Assembly: GCA_023436945.1 (NCBI GenBank)
Contig: JAEZHG010000082.1
Coordinates: 1 to 8,846, forward strand
From: Pseudomonadota bacterium
GTDB taxonomy: Bacteria; Pseudomonadota; Alphaproteobacteria; Caulobacterales; Caulobacteraceae
Reading direction: 5' to 3'
DNA: 8,846 bases
The position numbers and the translations under genes were made by a program. Shown here piece after piece: positions 1-6,402 of this stretch. The notes under the pieces are model-generated. The model was not told the DNA's origin. It saw only the letters and a list, made by a program, of their open reading frames with translations, and did not search any database. Each line of letters starts with the position of its first letter. Positions within the stretch are counted from its first letter, which is position 1.

Positions 1-11
1 ATTCACCACGG

Positions 12-1592
12 GTGGGCGATCTGAGCCGGCTGACTTTCAAGACCCCGCCGCCGAAACCCAAGGCAGAGCGGATCAAGACCCCTGTGCGTTCGGCCTTGCG
101 CCTGATGCAGTGGGGCTGGGTTCTGGCGCGTCACGATGCCCTGATCCCGCGTGAGGCAAACGAGATGCTTCCGGCATGGTCACGACCGTTTGCCGGTCTG
201 GTCCAGGCCTTCTCGAACAAGAAACTGAGCGCGGGCCGCCCCGGCCAGCGCGTCGGTGCTGCGTGCGAGAAGCTCGGCCCTGTGGCGATCAAGCTGGGTC
301 AGGTCCTGGCCACGCGCGCAGACATCTTCGGCCTGCAGTTCGCCCAAGACCTGGGCCACCTGAAAGACAAGCTGGCTCCTTTCCCGATCGAACAGGCGCG
401 CAGGGAGATCGAGCGTTCGCTGGGTCGTTCCAGCGAGACCCTGTTTATTGATCTGGGCGAGGCCGTGGGTGCCGCATCGCTGGCACAGGCGCATCCGGCC
501 TATCTGGCAGACGGCACCAAGGTCGCTGTCAAAATCCTGCGCCCCGGCATCGAGAAGAAGGTCGCGCAGGGACTGGATTCCATGCGCCTCGGAGCCATGC
601 TGGTGGACTGGGCGGTCGCCCCTGCCCGTCGCCTGGAGCCGCGCGCCTTTATCGAGATCATCGCCCGCTCTCTACAACTCGAGCTGGACATGCGCCTTGA
701 GGCCGCCGCCGCTTCCGAGATGGGCGAGGTCATGGGCAAGGACGGATATATGTCCGCGCCCAAGGTCATCTGGGATGGCGTGGGCAAGCGCGTTCTGACG
801 CTGGAATGGGCACCGGGCATCCCGATGACCTCTCCGGCCATGGCCGAACTGACCATTACCGAGCGCAATGTTCTGGCCGACAAGGTGGTGCGCGCCTTCC
901 TCGTTCAAGCGCTGGACCACGGTGTGTTCCACGCGGACCTGCACGAAGGCAATCTGTTCGCCGCCCTGCCCGACCACATCACGGCCATCGACTTCGGCAT
1001 TGTCGGCCGCCTTGGCCCTGCGGAACGTCGCTACCTTGCGGAAATCCTGTGGGGCTTCATCAGCCGCGACTATGACCGCATTTCCCGCATTCACTTCGAA
1101 GCGGGCTATGTGCCGCCGCACCATTCGGTCGAGACCTTCGCGCAAGCGCTGCGTGCGGTCGGCGAGCCGGTGATCGGTCGTCAGGCATCGCAGGTTTCGA
1201 TGGGTCGCCTCTTGGGGCAGCTGTTCGAAATCACTGCCCTGTTCGACATGCACCTGCGCCCCGAACTGGTGCTGCTGCAAAAGACCATGGTGTCCGTTGA
1301 AGGTGTTGCACGCCGTCTGAACCCTGACCACGACCTGTGGGAAGCGGCCAAGCCGGTGGTGGAGCGCTGGATCCGTCGCGAGCTTGGCGTACAGGCCCAG
1401 GCCAAGGAAATTCTGGAAGAAGCGCGTGACACTCTGCGCGCCCTTTCACAACTGGCACAGAACCCTCCGCAATCCCAGACGTTGATAGTCGAGAAGCCGC
1501 GCACGCCGGCGTGGGTTGTGGCCGTTGTAACGGCCACCGCCTGTGCCTCGCTTGCGGCTCTTGCACTGTCGGTCTGGTCTTTCGTGGGCTGA
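12..1592 (+). CDS. ubiB: UbiB/AarF-family atypical protein kinase (ubiquinone biosynthesis)
   Basis: ABC1/ADCK/UbiB-family atypical kinase-like ATPase required for aerobic ubiquinone biosynthesis, acting at the inner membrane. Family hallmarks seen in order: KxGQ motif (K94-Q97), the Ala-rich loop replacing a P-loop (GAAS, 153-156), VAVK lysine (K174), ExD motif (E224, D226), catalytic HADLHEGN (D309, N314) and DFG (327-329). The last ~25 residues (about 499-522) form one hydrophobic helix, fitting the C-terminal membrane anchor; E. coli UbiB has two. The HADPHPGN consensus reads HADLHEGN, a tolerated variation. Length (526 aa) is normal. The start is a GTG at base 12; no in-frame stop lies between it and the window edge, so the true start could be further upstream. 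The next ATG is codon 32, too late for the family's N-terminus. Residues 10-24 are Pro/Lys-rich. A secreted small protein follows 50 bases downstream on the same strand. Assignment to UbiB rather than another ABC1 paralogue rests on overall similarity from memory. Confidence 0.85.
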   Translation: MGDLSRLTFKTPPPKPKAERIKTPVRSALRLMQWGWVLARHDALIPREANEMLPAWSRPFAGLVQAFSNKKLSAGRPGQRVGAACEKLGPVAIKLGQVLATRADIFGLQFAQDLGHLKDKLAPFPIEQARREIERSLGRSSETLFIDLGEAVGAASLAQAHPAYLADGTKVAVKILRPGIEKKVAQGLDSMRLGAMLVDWAVAPARRLEPRAFIEIIARSLQLELDMRLEAAAASEMGEVMGKDGYMSAPKVIWDGVGKRVLTLEWAPGIPMTSPAMAELTITERNVLADKVVRAFLVQALDHGVFHADLHEGNLFAALPDHITAIDFGIVGRLGPAERRYLAEILWGFISRDYDRISRIHFEAGYVPPHHSVETFAQALRAVGEPVIGRQASQVSMGRLLGQLFEITALFDMHLRPELVLLQKTMVSVEGVARRLNPDHDLWEAAKPVVERWIRRELGVQAQAKEILEEARDTLRALSQLAQNPPQSQTLIVEKPRTPAWVVAVVTATACASLAALALSVWSFVG

Positions 1593-1642
1593 AACCGGCA
1601 CCTCTAGTTCCCCTGTCGGGGAGCGCGTTTCAGGAGCCTGTT

Positions 1643-2131
1643 ATGAAATCCACCCTGATCAAGCTGGCCGTTGCCTCGACGGTCCTTTTCGCTACGCCGG
1701 TTCTGGCCCAAAGCCAGCCGGCGCAAGAGCCGACCGTCGCAGCCACCCTGCCTGATGCCTTCAGCGCCCCGCAGCAGACCGCGCCGCGCCCGGCAACGCC
1801 AGCCCCTGCGCCAGCAGCTGCCCCTGCCAGCGCACCCGACATCGCCCGTGCCGAGACGGCGCTGCGTGCTGTTATCGCGGGCCTGCAATCGGGTAATGTC
1901 GACTATAGCGCCTTCAGCACCGACCTTGCCGCACAGGTCCGCGAGCAGGCCAATACGATTGGCAGTCTGATGGCCCAGTTTGGCCCGCTGAAAAGCATCA
2001 CCCACAAGGGCCAACCGCAGGGCGCAGACCTGTTTGAGGTCGAGTTCGAGAAGCAGAAAACCGAATGGCTGATCGGCTTCGACAATGAAGACCAGATCGC
2101 AGCCCTGCTGTTCCGTCCTGCGGAAAGCTAA
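1643..2131 (+). CDS. Small Sec-exported protein with Pro/Ala linker and DUF3887-like C-terminal domain
   Basis: Predicted periplasmic protein of 162 aa, function unknown. Residues 1-22 are a clear Sec signal (MKST start, hydrophobic core, VLA-QS cleavage site). Residues about 28-66 are a low-complexity Ala/Pro/Gln linker. Residues about 67-160 form a compact alpha/beta domain with the pattern helix, 'GNVDYSAFS', helix, 'LMAQFGPLKSIT', 'ADLFEVEFEKQKTEWLIGFD', 'IAALLFRP'. This resembles the small DUF3887-type domain often found in front of secreted serine hydrolases and beta-lactamase-like proteins, where it tracks a residual-activity or product term of unknown role; here it stands alone. That family match is from memory and tentative. 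The ATG at 1643 is chosen because a CAGGAG ribosome binding site lies 6 bases upstream and it places the signal peptide at the N-terminus; the frame is open further upstream into the ubiB end. It probably shares a transcript with ubiB, 50 bases away. Confidence 0.8.
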   Translation: MKSTLIKLAVASTVLFATPVLAQSQPAQEPTVAATLPDAFSAPQQTAPRPATPAPAPAAAPASAPDIARAETALRAVIAGLQSGNVDYSAFSTDLAAQVREQANTIGSLMAQFGPLKSITHKGQPQGADLFEVEFEKQKTEWLIGFDNEDQIAALLFRPAES

Positions 2132-2134
2132 GCC

Positions 2135-2548
2135 CTAGTCGAAACTGACCTTGCCCCGCCCGCTCTTGATCACAGAGCGGGTGGACTTGGCCTTGAGGCG
2201 CTTTTCCTTTGAGGAACGCGTGGGCTTTGTCGGCACGCGATAGGCCTGACGCACCGCCGCCTCGGCCACCATCTGCTCCAGACGCTCGATAGCGTCCTCA
2301 CGGTTGCGTTCCTGCGTACGGAAACGGGTGGCGGTGATGACAATCACGCCGTCCAGCGTCAGGCGGCTGCCCGCCTTCTTCATCAATCTCTCGCGCGTAT
2401 AGTCATTCAGGCTGGGCGAGTTTTTGGCATCGAACCGCATCTGAACGGCGGTCGAGACCTTGTTGACGTTCTGTCCGCCCGGACCACCGGCACGATAGAA
2501 GCGGAACTCAAGCTCTTCGTCAGGGATGCGGCGCTTGATCTCGGCCAT
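2135..2548 (-). CDS. arfB: Alternative ribosome-rescue factor ArfB (peptidyl-tRNA hydrolase, YaeJ family)
   Basis: Codon-independent release factor of 137 aa that hydrolyses peptidyl-tRNA on ribosomes stalled without a stop codon. The catalytic loop RAGGPGGQNVNKV is intact (GGQ at residues 24-26 from the chosen ATG). The segment after it (STAVQMRFD) is typical of class-I release-factor-like domains. The C-terminal ~35 residues are rich in Lys/Arg (TKPTRSSKEKRLKAKSTR), the tail that ArfB inserts into the empty mRNA channel. There is no stop-codon recognition domain, which separates it from PrfA/PrfB. The start is taken as the ATG at 2548, sharing its A with the stop of the upstream yaiI-type gene (TGATG). 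An AGGA lies 7 bases before it; a GTG immediately upstream (2551) would be one codon longer but is too close to that site. The two genes are almost certainly translationally coupled. Its stop is only 3 bases from the convergent plus-strand gene. Confidence 0.93.
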   Translation of the reverse strand: MAEIKRRIPDEELEFRFYRAGGPGGQNVNKVSTAVQMRFDAKNSPSLNDYTRERLMKKAGSRLTLDGVIVITATRFRTQERNREDAIERLEQMVAEAAVRQAYRVPTKPTRSSKEKRLKAKSTRSVIKSGRGKVSFD

Positions 2549-3003
2549 CACGCTTTCCTGAGCGCACGGTTGGCGGCGGCGTCCAGCGCCTGGAGAAACT
2601 TCGAGCGGTCACTGTTGGAAAACGGCGGCGGGCCGGAGGTCTCTACGCCCATAGAGCGTAAATGCTCGCCCACCATACGCCCAGCCAATGCCGAACCGAT
2701 GGTGTTCTCGTCCAGCACCGTGCCATTGGGGCGGATGCACTCCGCGCCTGATCTCAGGCAGCGGTCGGCCAGCGGGAAATCGTTCGTGATCACCACATCG
2801 CCCGCGCCTGCGCGTTCGGCGATCCAGTCGTCGGCCACATCGGGTCCGGCATCGACGACAACCGAGCGGATCAGGCTCTCTTGCGGGGTTCTGATCCAGC
2901 TGTTCGACACCACCCACACAGGCCAGTTCAGGCGGCGCGCCACCTTATAGACCTCCTCCTTAACCGGACAGGCATCGGCATCAATGTAGAAGGTCTTGGA
3001 CAT
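2548..3003 (-). CDS. YaiI/YqxD family protein (DUF188, UPF0178)
   Basis: Conserved 151-aa cytosolic protein of the YaiI/YqxD (DUF188) family, whose biochemical role is not established; the fold is thought to be PIN/NYN-nuclease-like. Family signatures seen: the N-terminal strand FYIDADACPVKEEVY (acidic D8, D10), 'VVVDAGPDVADDWI' (51-61), 'DVVITNDFPLADR' (69-81) and 'NGTVLDENTIG' (93-103). These clustered aspartates would be the metal-binding site if it is a nuclease; this is inference. The start is the ATG at 3003 with an AAGGGGG ribosome binding site directly upstream; an in-frame ATG 13 codons earlier lacks a site and would overlap the preceding terminator's T-tract. It overlaps arfB by one base, so the two are co-translated. 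There is little room for a promoter between it and the terminator at 3029-3064. Confidence 0.9.
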   Translation of the reverse strand: MSKTFYIDADACPVKEEVYKVARRLNWPVWVVSNSWIRTPQESLIRSVVVDAGPDVADDWIAERAGAGDVVITNDFPLADRCLRSGAECIRPNGTVLDENTIGSALAGRMVGEHLRSMGVETSGPPPFSNSDRSKFLQALDAAANRALRKA

Positions 3004-3028
3004 GCCCCCTTCTAGCGTACCTGAGCAC

Positions 3029-3064
3029 AAACAAAAGGGCATCCGGCATTTCGACCGGATGCCC
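3029..3064 (-). terminator. Rho-independent terminator of the amidohydrolase pair
   Basis: On the minus strand a perfect 10-bp stem (3064-3055 pairing with 3046-3037) encloses an 8-base loop and is followed by TTTTGTTT (3036-3029). It begins 24 bases after the stop of the downstream amidohydrolase. The next minus-strand gene starts only 25 bases beyond the T-tract. Confidence 0.9.
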
Positions 3065-3088
3065 CGATGGTTAGCGACTTAACCGTAC

Positions 3089-4444
3089 TTAGAAGTCGTA
3101 GCCGTACGGACGCGCCGTATTGTTCGGCATATAGCGGTCGCGCAGCAGCAGGTTACGCGCCTGCATCGGTTGCTCGACGCCCTCGATGATCACGGCCTGC
3201 GGTTGGCTGAGCGGTTCCAGCGGATCGCCCGACCAGACCACAACGTCACCCGCCGCGCCCGACTTCAGCTCGCCGAACTGACCGTCGAAACCGAATATCT
3301 TGGCCGGATTGACCGTGATCGCAGCAATGGCAGCATCGAACGGCAGACCATGCGAGACGGCATTGCCAGCGTTGTAGCGCATCTCGCGGGCGCGGTGGAC
3401 CGAACCCTCGTTGCCCTTCAGCGCAATCAGAACACCGGCCGCGTTCAGCGCGGCGGCGTTCTGCATACGGGCAGCACGCATTTCGAAATTGCCCGGCAGG
3501 TTGGTGGTCGGGTGGACCAGCACCGGCACATTGGCCGCAGCGATCTCGCTTGCCACCATCCAGCCTTCGGCAGCGCCGTCGAGGATGATCTTGAGGTTTT
3601 CCTCGCGGGCCAGACGCAGAACCTGCTGGATGTCCGAGGCACGGTTGACCGTCACCACCAGCGGCATACGGCCTTCGACCACGGGGATCAGGGCCTCGAG
3701 GTCCGCACGCGACAGTGACAGGTCGCGCATGTCGCCACGGTCATAGGCCGCCTTGTTGCGGGCATAGGTACGTACTTCGTTCAGGGTTTCCTTGAACAGC
3801 ACGAACTGGGCGCCGCGACCGCCACCGGCCACACGGGCACCGGCTTCACCAAAGGGGGCCGCCATGGCCACCTTGGACTTCACCAGAATGTCCGATCCGT
3901 CCTTCAGCTTGATCACGGCTGCCTGACCGGCGAACAGGCCCGGCGACTGAAAGCCGCCGTGGCCGGCACCGGCGCGCATGTCGTCGATGCCGCTGTCATC
4001 GTGGCTGTGACCGCCGCCCGAACCGCCGTGCTGCGGGGTGACCACCGCACGGGTGATACCGCCAAGACGCGCCGTCGGAATGGCGATCGACCACGGGTCC
4101 AGACCATAGGACAGGTCAAAGGCTGCGGTCAGGGTGTTGGCGTTGTTGGCCACATCGACCGTGCCGCGAACAGCGCCGACCTCATGGGCACCCAGAGCCG
4201 AATCCACGGCTACGAAGCCCGGAGTGACGACCTTGCCCGTGGCATCGATGATGCGGAGACCAGCTGGGGCAGAGCCCGTGCCCACCGAGACCACGCGACC
4301 GTTACGGATCACAACCGTGCCGTTTTCGATGGTCGAGGTGCCGGTCAGCACCTTGCCGCCAACGATAGCCAGATCCTGCGCCAGCGCAGGGGTGGCAGCC
4401 AGAAGCGCGGCGGTTGCCGCAGCCATAAGAGCGATCTTGCGCAT
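3089..4444 (-). CDS. Secreted amidohydrolase-family protein lacking the canonical metal ligands (probable pseudoenzyme)
   Basis: Second of two tandem imidazolonepropionase-like amidohydrolases, 451 aa. Residues 1-22 are a Sec signal (ALA-QD cleavage), so it is periplasmic. The fold is recognisable: beta-sandwich start (AIVGGKVLTG, 26-35), 'VVTPGFVAVDSALG' (72-85), TIM-barrel, and the terminal 'PAKIFGFDGQFGELKSGAAGDVVVWSGDPLE' region (380-410), which matches its neighbour. The usual HxH after the PG(F/V)VD turn reads D81-S-A83. The positions of the later metal histidines read 'VTVNRASD' and 'LDGAAEGW', and the catalytic Asp region reads 'LKGNEG'. All metal ligands therefore seem lost. Residues about 138-167 are a Gly/His/Asp-rich insertion. 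The start is the ATG one base after the stop of the upstream amidohydrolase (TGATATG); an in-frame longer start would lie inside that gene and bury the signal peptide. Catalytic activity is doubtful; it may be a partner or regulatory subunit. The substrate is unknown. Confidence 0.88.
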   Translation of the reverse strand: MRKIALMAAATAALLAATPALAQDLAIVGGKVLTGTSTIENGTVVIRNGRVVSVGTGSAPAGLRIIDATGKVVTPGFVAVDSALGAHEVGAVRGTVDVANNANTLTAAFDLSYGLDPWSIAIPTARLGGITRAVVTPQHGGSGGGHSHDDSGIDDMRAGAGHGGFQSPGLFAGQAAVIKLKDGSDILVKSKVAMAAPFGEAGARVAGGGRGAQFVLFKETLNEVRTYARNKAAYDRGDMRDLSLSRADLEALIPVVEGRMPLVVTVNRASDIQQVLRLAREENLKIILDGAAEGWMVASEIAAANVPVLVHPTTNLPGNFEMRAARMQNAAALNAAGVLIALKGNEGSVHRAREMRYNAGNAVSHGLPFDAAIAAITVNPAKIFGFDGQFGELKSGAAGDVVVWSGDPLEPLSQPQAVIIEGVEQPMQARNLLLRDRYMPNNTARPYGYDF

Positions 4445-4445
4445 A

Positions 4446-5942
4446 TCAGCGGGCTCCCTGTGCGATACCGGCAGCCGGACGGTTAAAACCCGGTTGGCCC
4501 AGTTCGAAGTCGGACACCGGCTGATAGGCCGGATTGTTGCGGTCAAAGGTCAGAGACCCATCGATGAATACCTGATCGGCGCGGGCATAGACCGAAAGCG
4601 GATTGGCGCTCCAGATCACCACATCGGCACGCTTGCCGACTTCCAGAGAACCGGTTTCGCTATCGATACCGATGGCCTTGGCCGCGTTCAGGGTGAACCA
4701 GCTGATGGCGCGCTCTTCCGGGATGTTCAGGCCCGCACGGCGGCCAGCGGCCAGTGAGGCGGCAGCTTCCTGATTGAGGCGCTGGGTCAGTTCGGCATCA
4801 TCGGAGTGGATGACAGCGCAGGAACCTTCAGCTGCATCTACGATGGCTGCGTTTTCCTCGATGCCGTCCAGAGCTTCCATCTTGAAGCCCCACCATCCGG
4901 TCCACATACCGGCGCAGATGCCTTCACGGCCCAGTACCGGAGCCAGCTTGTACGCCTCGACAGCGTGGTGGAAGGTCTTGATCTTGAAGCCGAACTCTTT
5001 GGCCAGATCCATCATCAGACCCATTTCATCTGCACGGTAGCAGTGGTTCTGAACCATGATGGAGCCATCTAGCACGCCGGCGATGGTTTCCAGTTGCAGG
5101 TTGCGGGTTGGCGGGGTGCCCTGACCGGTCTCGCGGTATTTGTTCCACTTGTCGCGGTAGTCCTGCGCGGCGATGAAGGCGGCGCGATAGCCCGCCATAT
5201 TGCCCATGCCTGTGGCTGGAGACTGGTTGCGGCTGCCATAGACGCGCGACGGGTTTTCACCGCAGGCCATCTTCAGACCATAGGGCGCGTTCGGGAATTT
5301 CATGGCCTGCATGGTCGAGGCCGGAATGTTGCGAACGGTCACACCGCGACCGCCGAACAGGTTTGCCGAACCGGGCAGGATTTGAAGGGTGGTCACACCA
5401 CCGGCGCGTGCAGTGTGGAAGCCCGGGTCCTGCGGCCACAGCGAGTGCTCGGACCAGACCTGTGCCGTATTCGGGTTGGTGGCCTCGTTACCGTCGCTCA
5501 TGCCCTGCACGCCCGGCGACGGATAGACGCCAAGGTGAGAGTGGATGTCCACCACACCCGGCGAGACAAAGCGACCGCGTGCATCGACCACCTGATGGCC
5601 TTGCGGCACAGGGGTGGACGCGCCACCGATGGCTGCGATCAGGCCGTCGGTAACAATCACCACGCCGTTTTCGTATTTGCGGCCCGCACCGTCAAAGACC
5701 GTCGCCCCGACGATGGCCATGTTCTGGCGCGGCAGCGGCGTATAGGTCGACGGATATGGATTGAGGTCGGAACTGCTGGTCAGACCCGGCAGCATGGCGC
5801 GCGACGAAGCCGCAGGCGTGCTCGAAGCGGTGCTCGACGAAGAGGAAGCCTCTCCGGTCGTGGCGCAGGCCGCCAGCACCAGTGCACCGGCAGCGCACGA
5901 CAACAGAGCGAGGCCGCGGCCCCGCAAACGATTAACAGACAT
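4446..5942 (-). CDS. Lipoprotein metal-dependent amidohydrolase (imidazolonepropionase-like)
   Basis: Metal-dependent hydrolase of the amidohydrolase superfamily, 498 aa, predicted to be an outer-membrane or periplasm-facing lipoprotein. The N-terminus has a basic start, a hydrophobic stretch and the lipobox LAAC with C26; Ala at +2 does not signal inner-membrane retention. A Ser/Thr/Ala-rich linker spans about 31-58. The catalytic domain begins at about 76 (AIVGATVFDGAG). The HxH metal pair is intact (VDIHSHLG, H134 and H136). The motif LKMACGENPSRVYG (223-236) offers the bridging Lys/Glu, QNHCYR gives H300, TFHHAVEAYK gives H325/H326, and VIHSDDA gives D381/D382. The C-terminus carries the usual 'NAAKAIGID..GSLEVGKRADVVIWSANPL' segment. 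The substrate cannot be told from sequence; cyclic amides, dipeptides (Xaa-Pro) and similar are known for relatives. The ATG at 5942 is chosen because GAGGGGG lies 8 bases upstream and it gives a proper lipoprotein signal. A longer in-frame start 13 codons upstream is less likely. It is first in a two-gene operon. Confidence 0.9.
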   Translation of the reverse strand: MSVNRLRGRGLALLSCAAGALVLAACATTGEASSSSSTASSTPAASSRAMLPGLTSSSDLNPYPSTYTPLPRQNMAIVGATVFDGAGRKYENGVVIVTDGLIAAIGGASTPVPQGHQVVDARGRFVSPGVVDIHSHLGVYPSPGVQGMSDGNEATNPNTAQVWSEHSLWPQDPGFHTARAGGVTTLQILPGSANLFGGRGVTVRNIPASTMQAMKFPNAPYGLKMACGENPSRVYGSRNQSPATGMGNMAGYRAAFIAAQDYRDKWNKYRETGQGTPPTRNLQLETIAGVLDGSIMVQNHCYRADEMGLMMDLAKEFGFKIKTFHHAVEAYKLAPVLGREGICAGMWTGWWGFKMEALDGIEENAAIVDAAEGSCAVIHSDDAELTQRLNQEAAASLAAGRRAGLNIPEERAISWFTLNAAKAIGIDSETGSLEVGKRADVVIWSANPLSVYARADQVFIDGSLTFDRNNPAYQPVSDFELGQPGFNRPAAGIAQGAR

Positions 5943-5959
5943 GGGCGAACCCCCTCGCA

Positions 5960-5974
5960 CCCGCAGTCTGCGGG
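5960..5974. promoter_or_regulatory. Perfect 7-1-7 palindrome in the amidohydrolase leader
   Basis: CCCGCAGTCTGCGGG is a perfect 7-bp inverted repeat around one central base. It sits 18 bases upstream of the start codon of the lipoprotein amidohydrolase and just before its ribosome binding site. It could be an operator. A one-base centre is too tight for an RNA hairpin without opening the inner pairs, although a shorter stem could still form. No T-tract follows, so it is not an intrinsic terminator. No regulator is encoded nearby. Confidence 0.35.
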
Positions 5975-6027
5975 CAGACAACGGCGTGCATTGAAGGGGT
6001 GATACGGCGAGGCTGTAAAGGCCGAAT

Positions 6028-6309
6028 TCAGTGTTTGGGCAATCTTTCGCGCACTTCTTCGTCGCTCAGATTGTTAACCTCAACCATCTTCAATCTGGAC
6101 TGGCCTCCACGGGCCAAATTCACGTTACGACGTGGCACTCCCAGTGTCTTGGCCAGAAGCGCAACCAACGCGGCATTGGCCTCGCCCTCGACGGGCTGTG
6201 CCCTCACCCGCACCTTCAGCACGGGCCGACCCTCGGGATCGACATCCCAGCCTTCAACAGCATCCTTTGAGGATTTGGGGGTCAGCTTAACCGGTATGCG
6301 CGCAGTCAT
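6028..6309 (-). CDS. DUF167 / YggU family small protein
   Basis: Conserved 93-aa cytosolic protein of the DUF167 (YggU, UPF0235) family with no assigned function. The core signature is seen: 'LKVRVRAQPVEGEANAALVALLAKTLGV' (31-58), followed by 'VNLARGGQSRLKMVEV' (63-78), matching the family pattern of P-x-G-x-A-N then G-x-x-S-R-x-K. In many bacteria this gene follows yggT; no yggT is visible here. The ATG at 6309 has AAGGG just upstream. It lies 26 bases downstream of the T-tract of the etfA terminator, so it needs its own compact promoter or readthrough. The lipoprotein amidohydrolase begins 85 bases further along the same strand, and no terminator is seen between them, so partial co-transcription is possible. 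Confidence 0.9.
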   Translation of the reverse strand: MTARIPVKLTPKSSKDAVEGWDVDPEGRPVLKVRVRAQPVEGEANAALVALLAKTLGVPRRNVNLARGGQSRLKMVEVNNLSDEEVRERLPKH

Positions 6310-6335
6310 TGCCCTTATTAGTCACCCCCGCGCGC

Positions 6336-6372
6336 AAAAGAAAACGCGCCGGACAGTTTCCCGTCCGGCGCG
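6336..6372 (-). terminator. Rho-independent terminator of etfBA
   Basis: On the minus strand a perfect 10-bp GC-rich stem (6372-6363 with 6354-6345) has an 8-base loop and is followed by TTTTCTTTT (6344-6336). It begins 30 bases after the etfA stop codon. Confidence 0.93.
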
Positions 6373-6402
6373 CTTCATATCCTTGCGGATGATGCCTTGC
6401 CC

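Noticed and set aside
672..1331. A 219-codon minus-strand open frame inside ubiB
   Set aside because: It is antisense to the kinase catalytic motifs, with no ribosome binding site or recognisable domain.
1609..1622. Small hairpin (TCCCC / GGGGA) between ubiB and the exported protein gene
   Set aside because: Only 5 bp and not followed by a T-tract, so it does not qualify as an intrinsic terminator; the two genes probably share a transcript.
1740..1845. GC-rich repetitive-looking stretch, considered as a DNA repeat
   Set aside because: It simply encodes the Ala/Pro-rich linker of the exported protein; no regular repeat unit is present.
3170..3718. A 182-codon plus-strand open frame opposite the second amidohydrolase
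   Set aside because: Antisense shadow with His/Arg-rich composition and no family features.
4445..4546. An N-terminal extension of 34 codons for the second amidohydrolase
   Set aside because: It would overlap the upstream gene and place the Sec signal internally; the ATG at 4444 gives a clean signal peptide and a one-base gap.
5094..6002. A 302-codon open frame on the plus strand opposite the lipoprotein amidohydrolase
   Set aside because: Its product is Arg/Gly/His-rich with no domain, and the minus-strand gene has clear catalytic motifs, a lipobox and a ribosome binding site.
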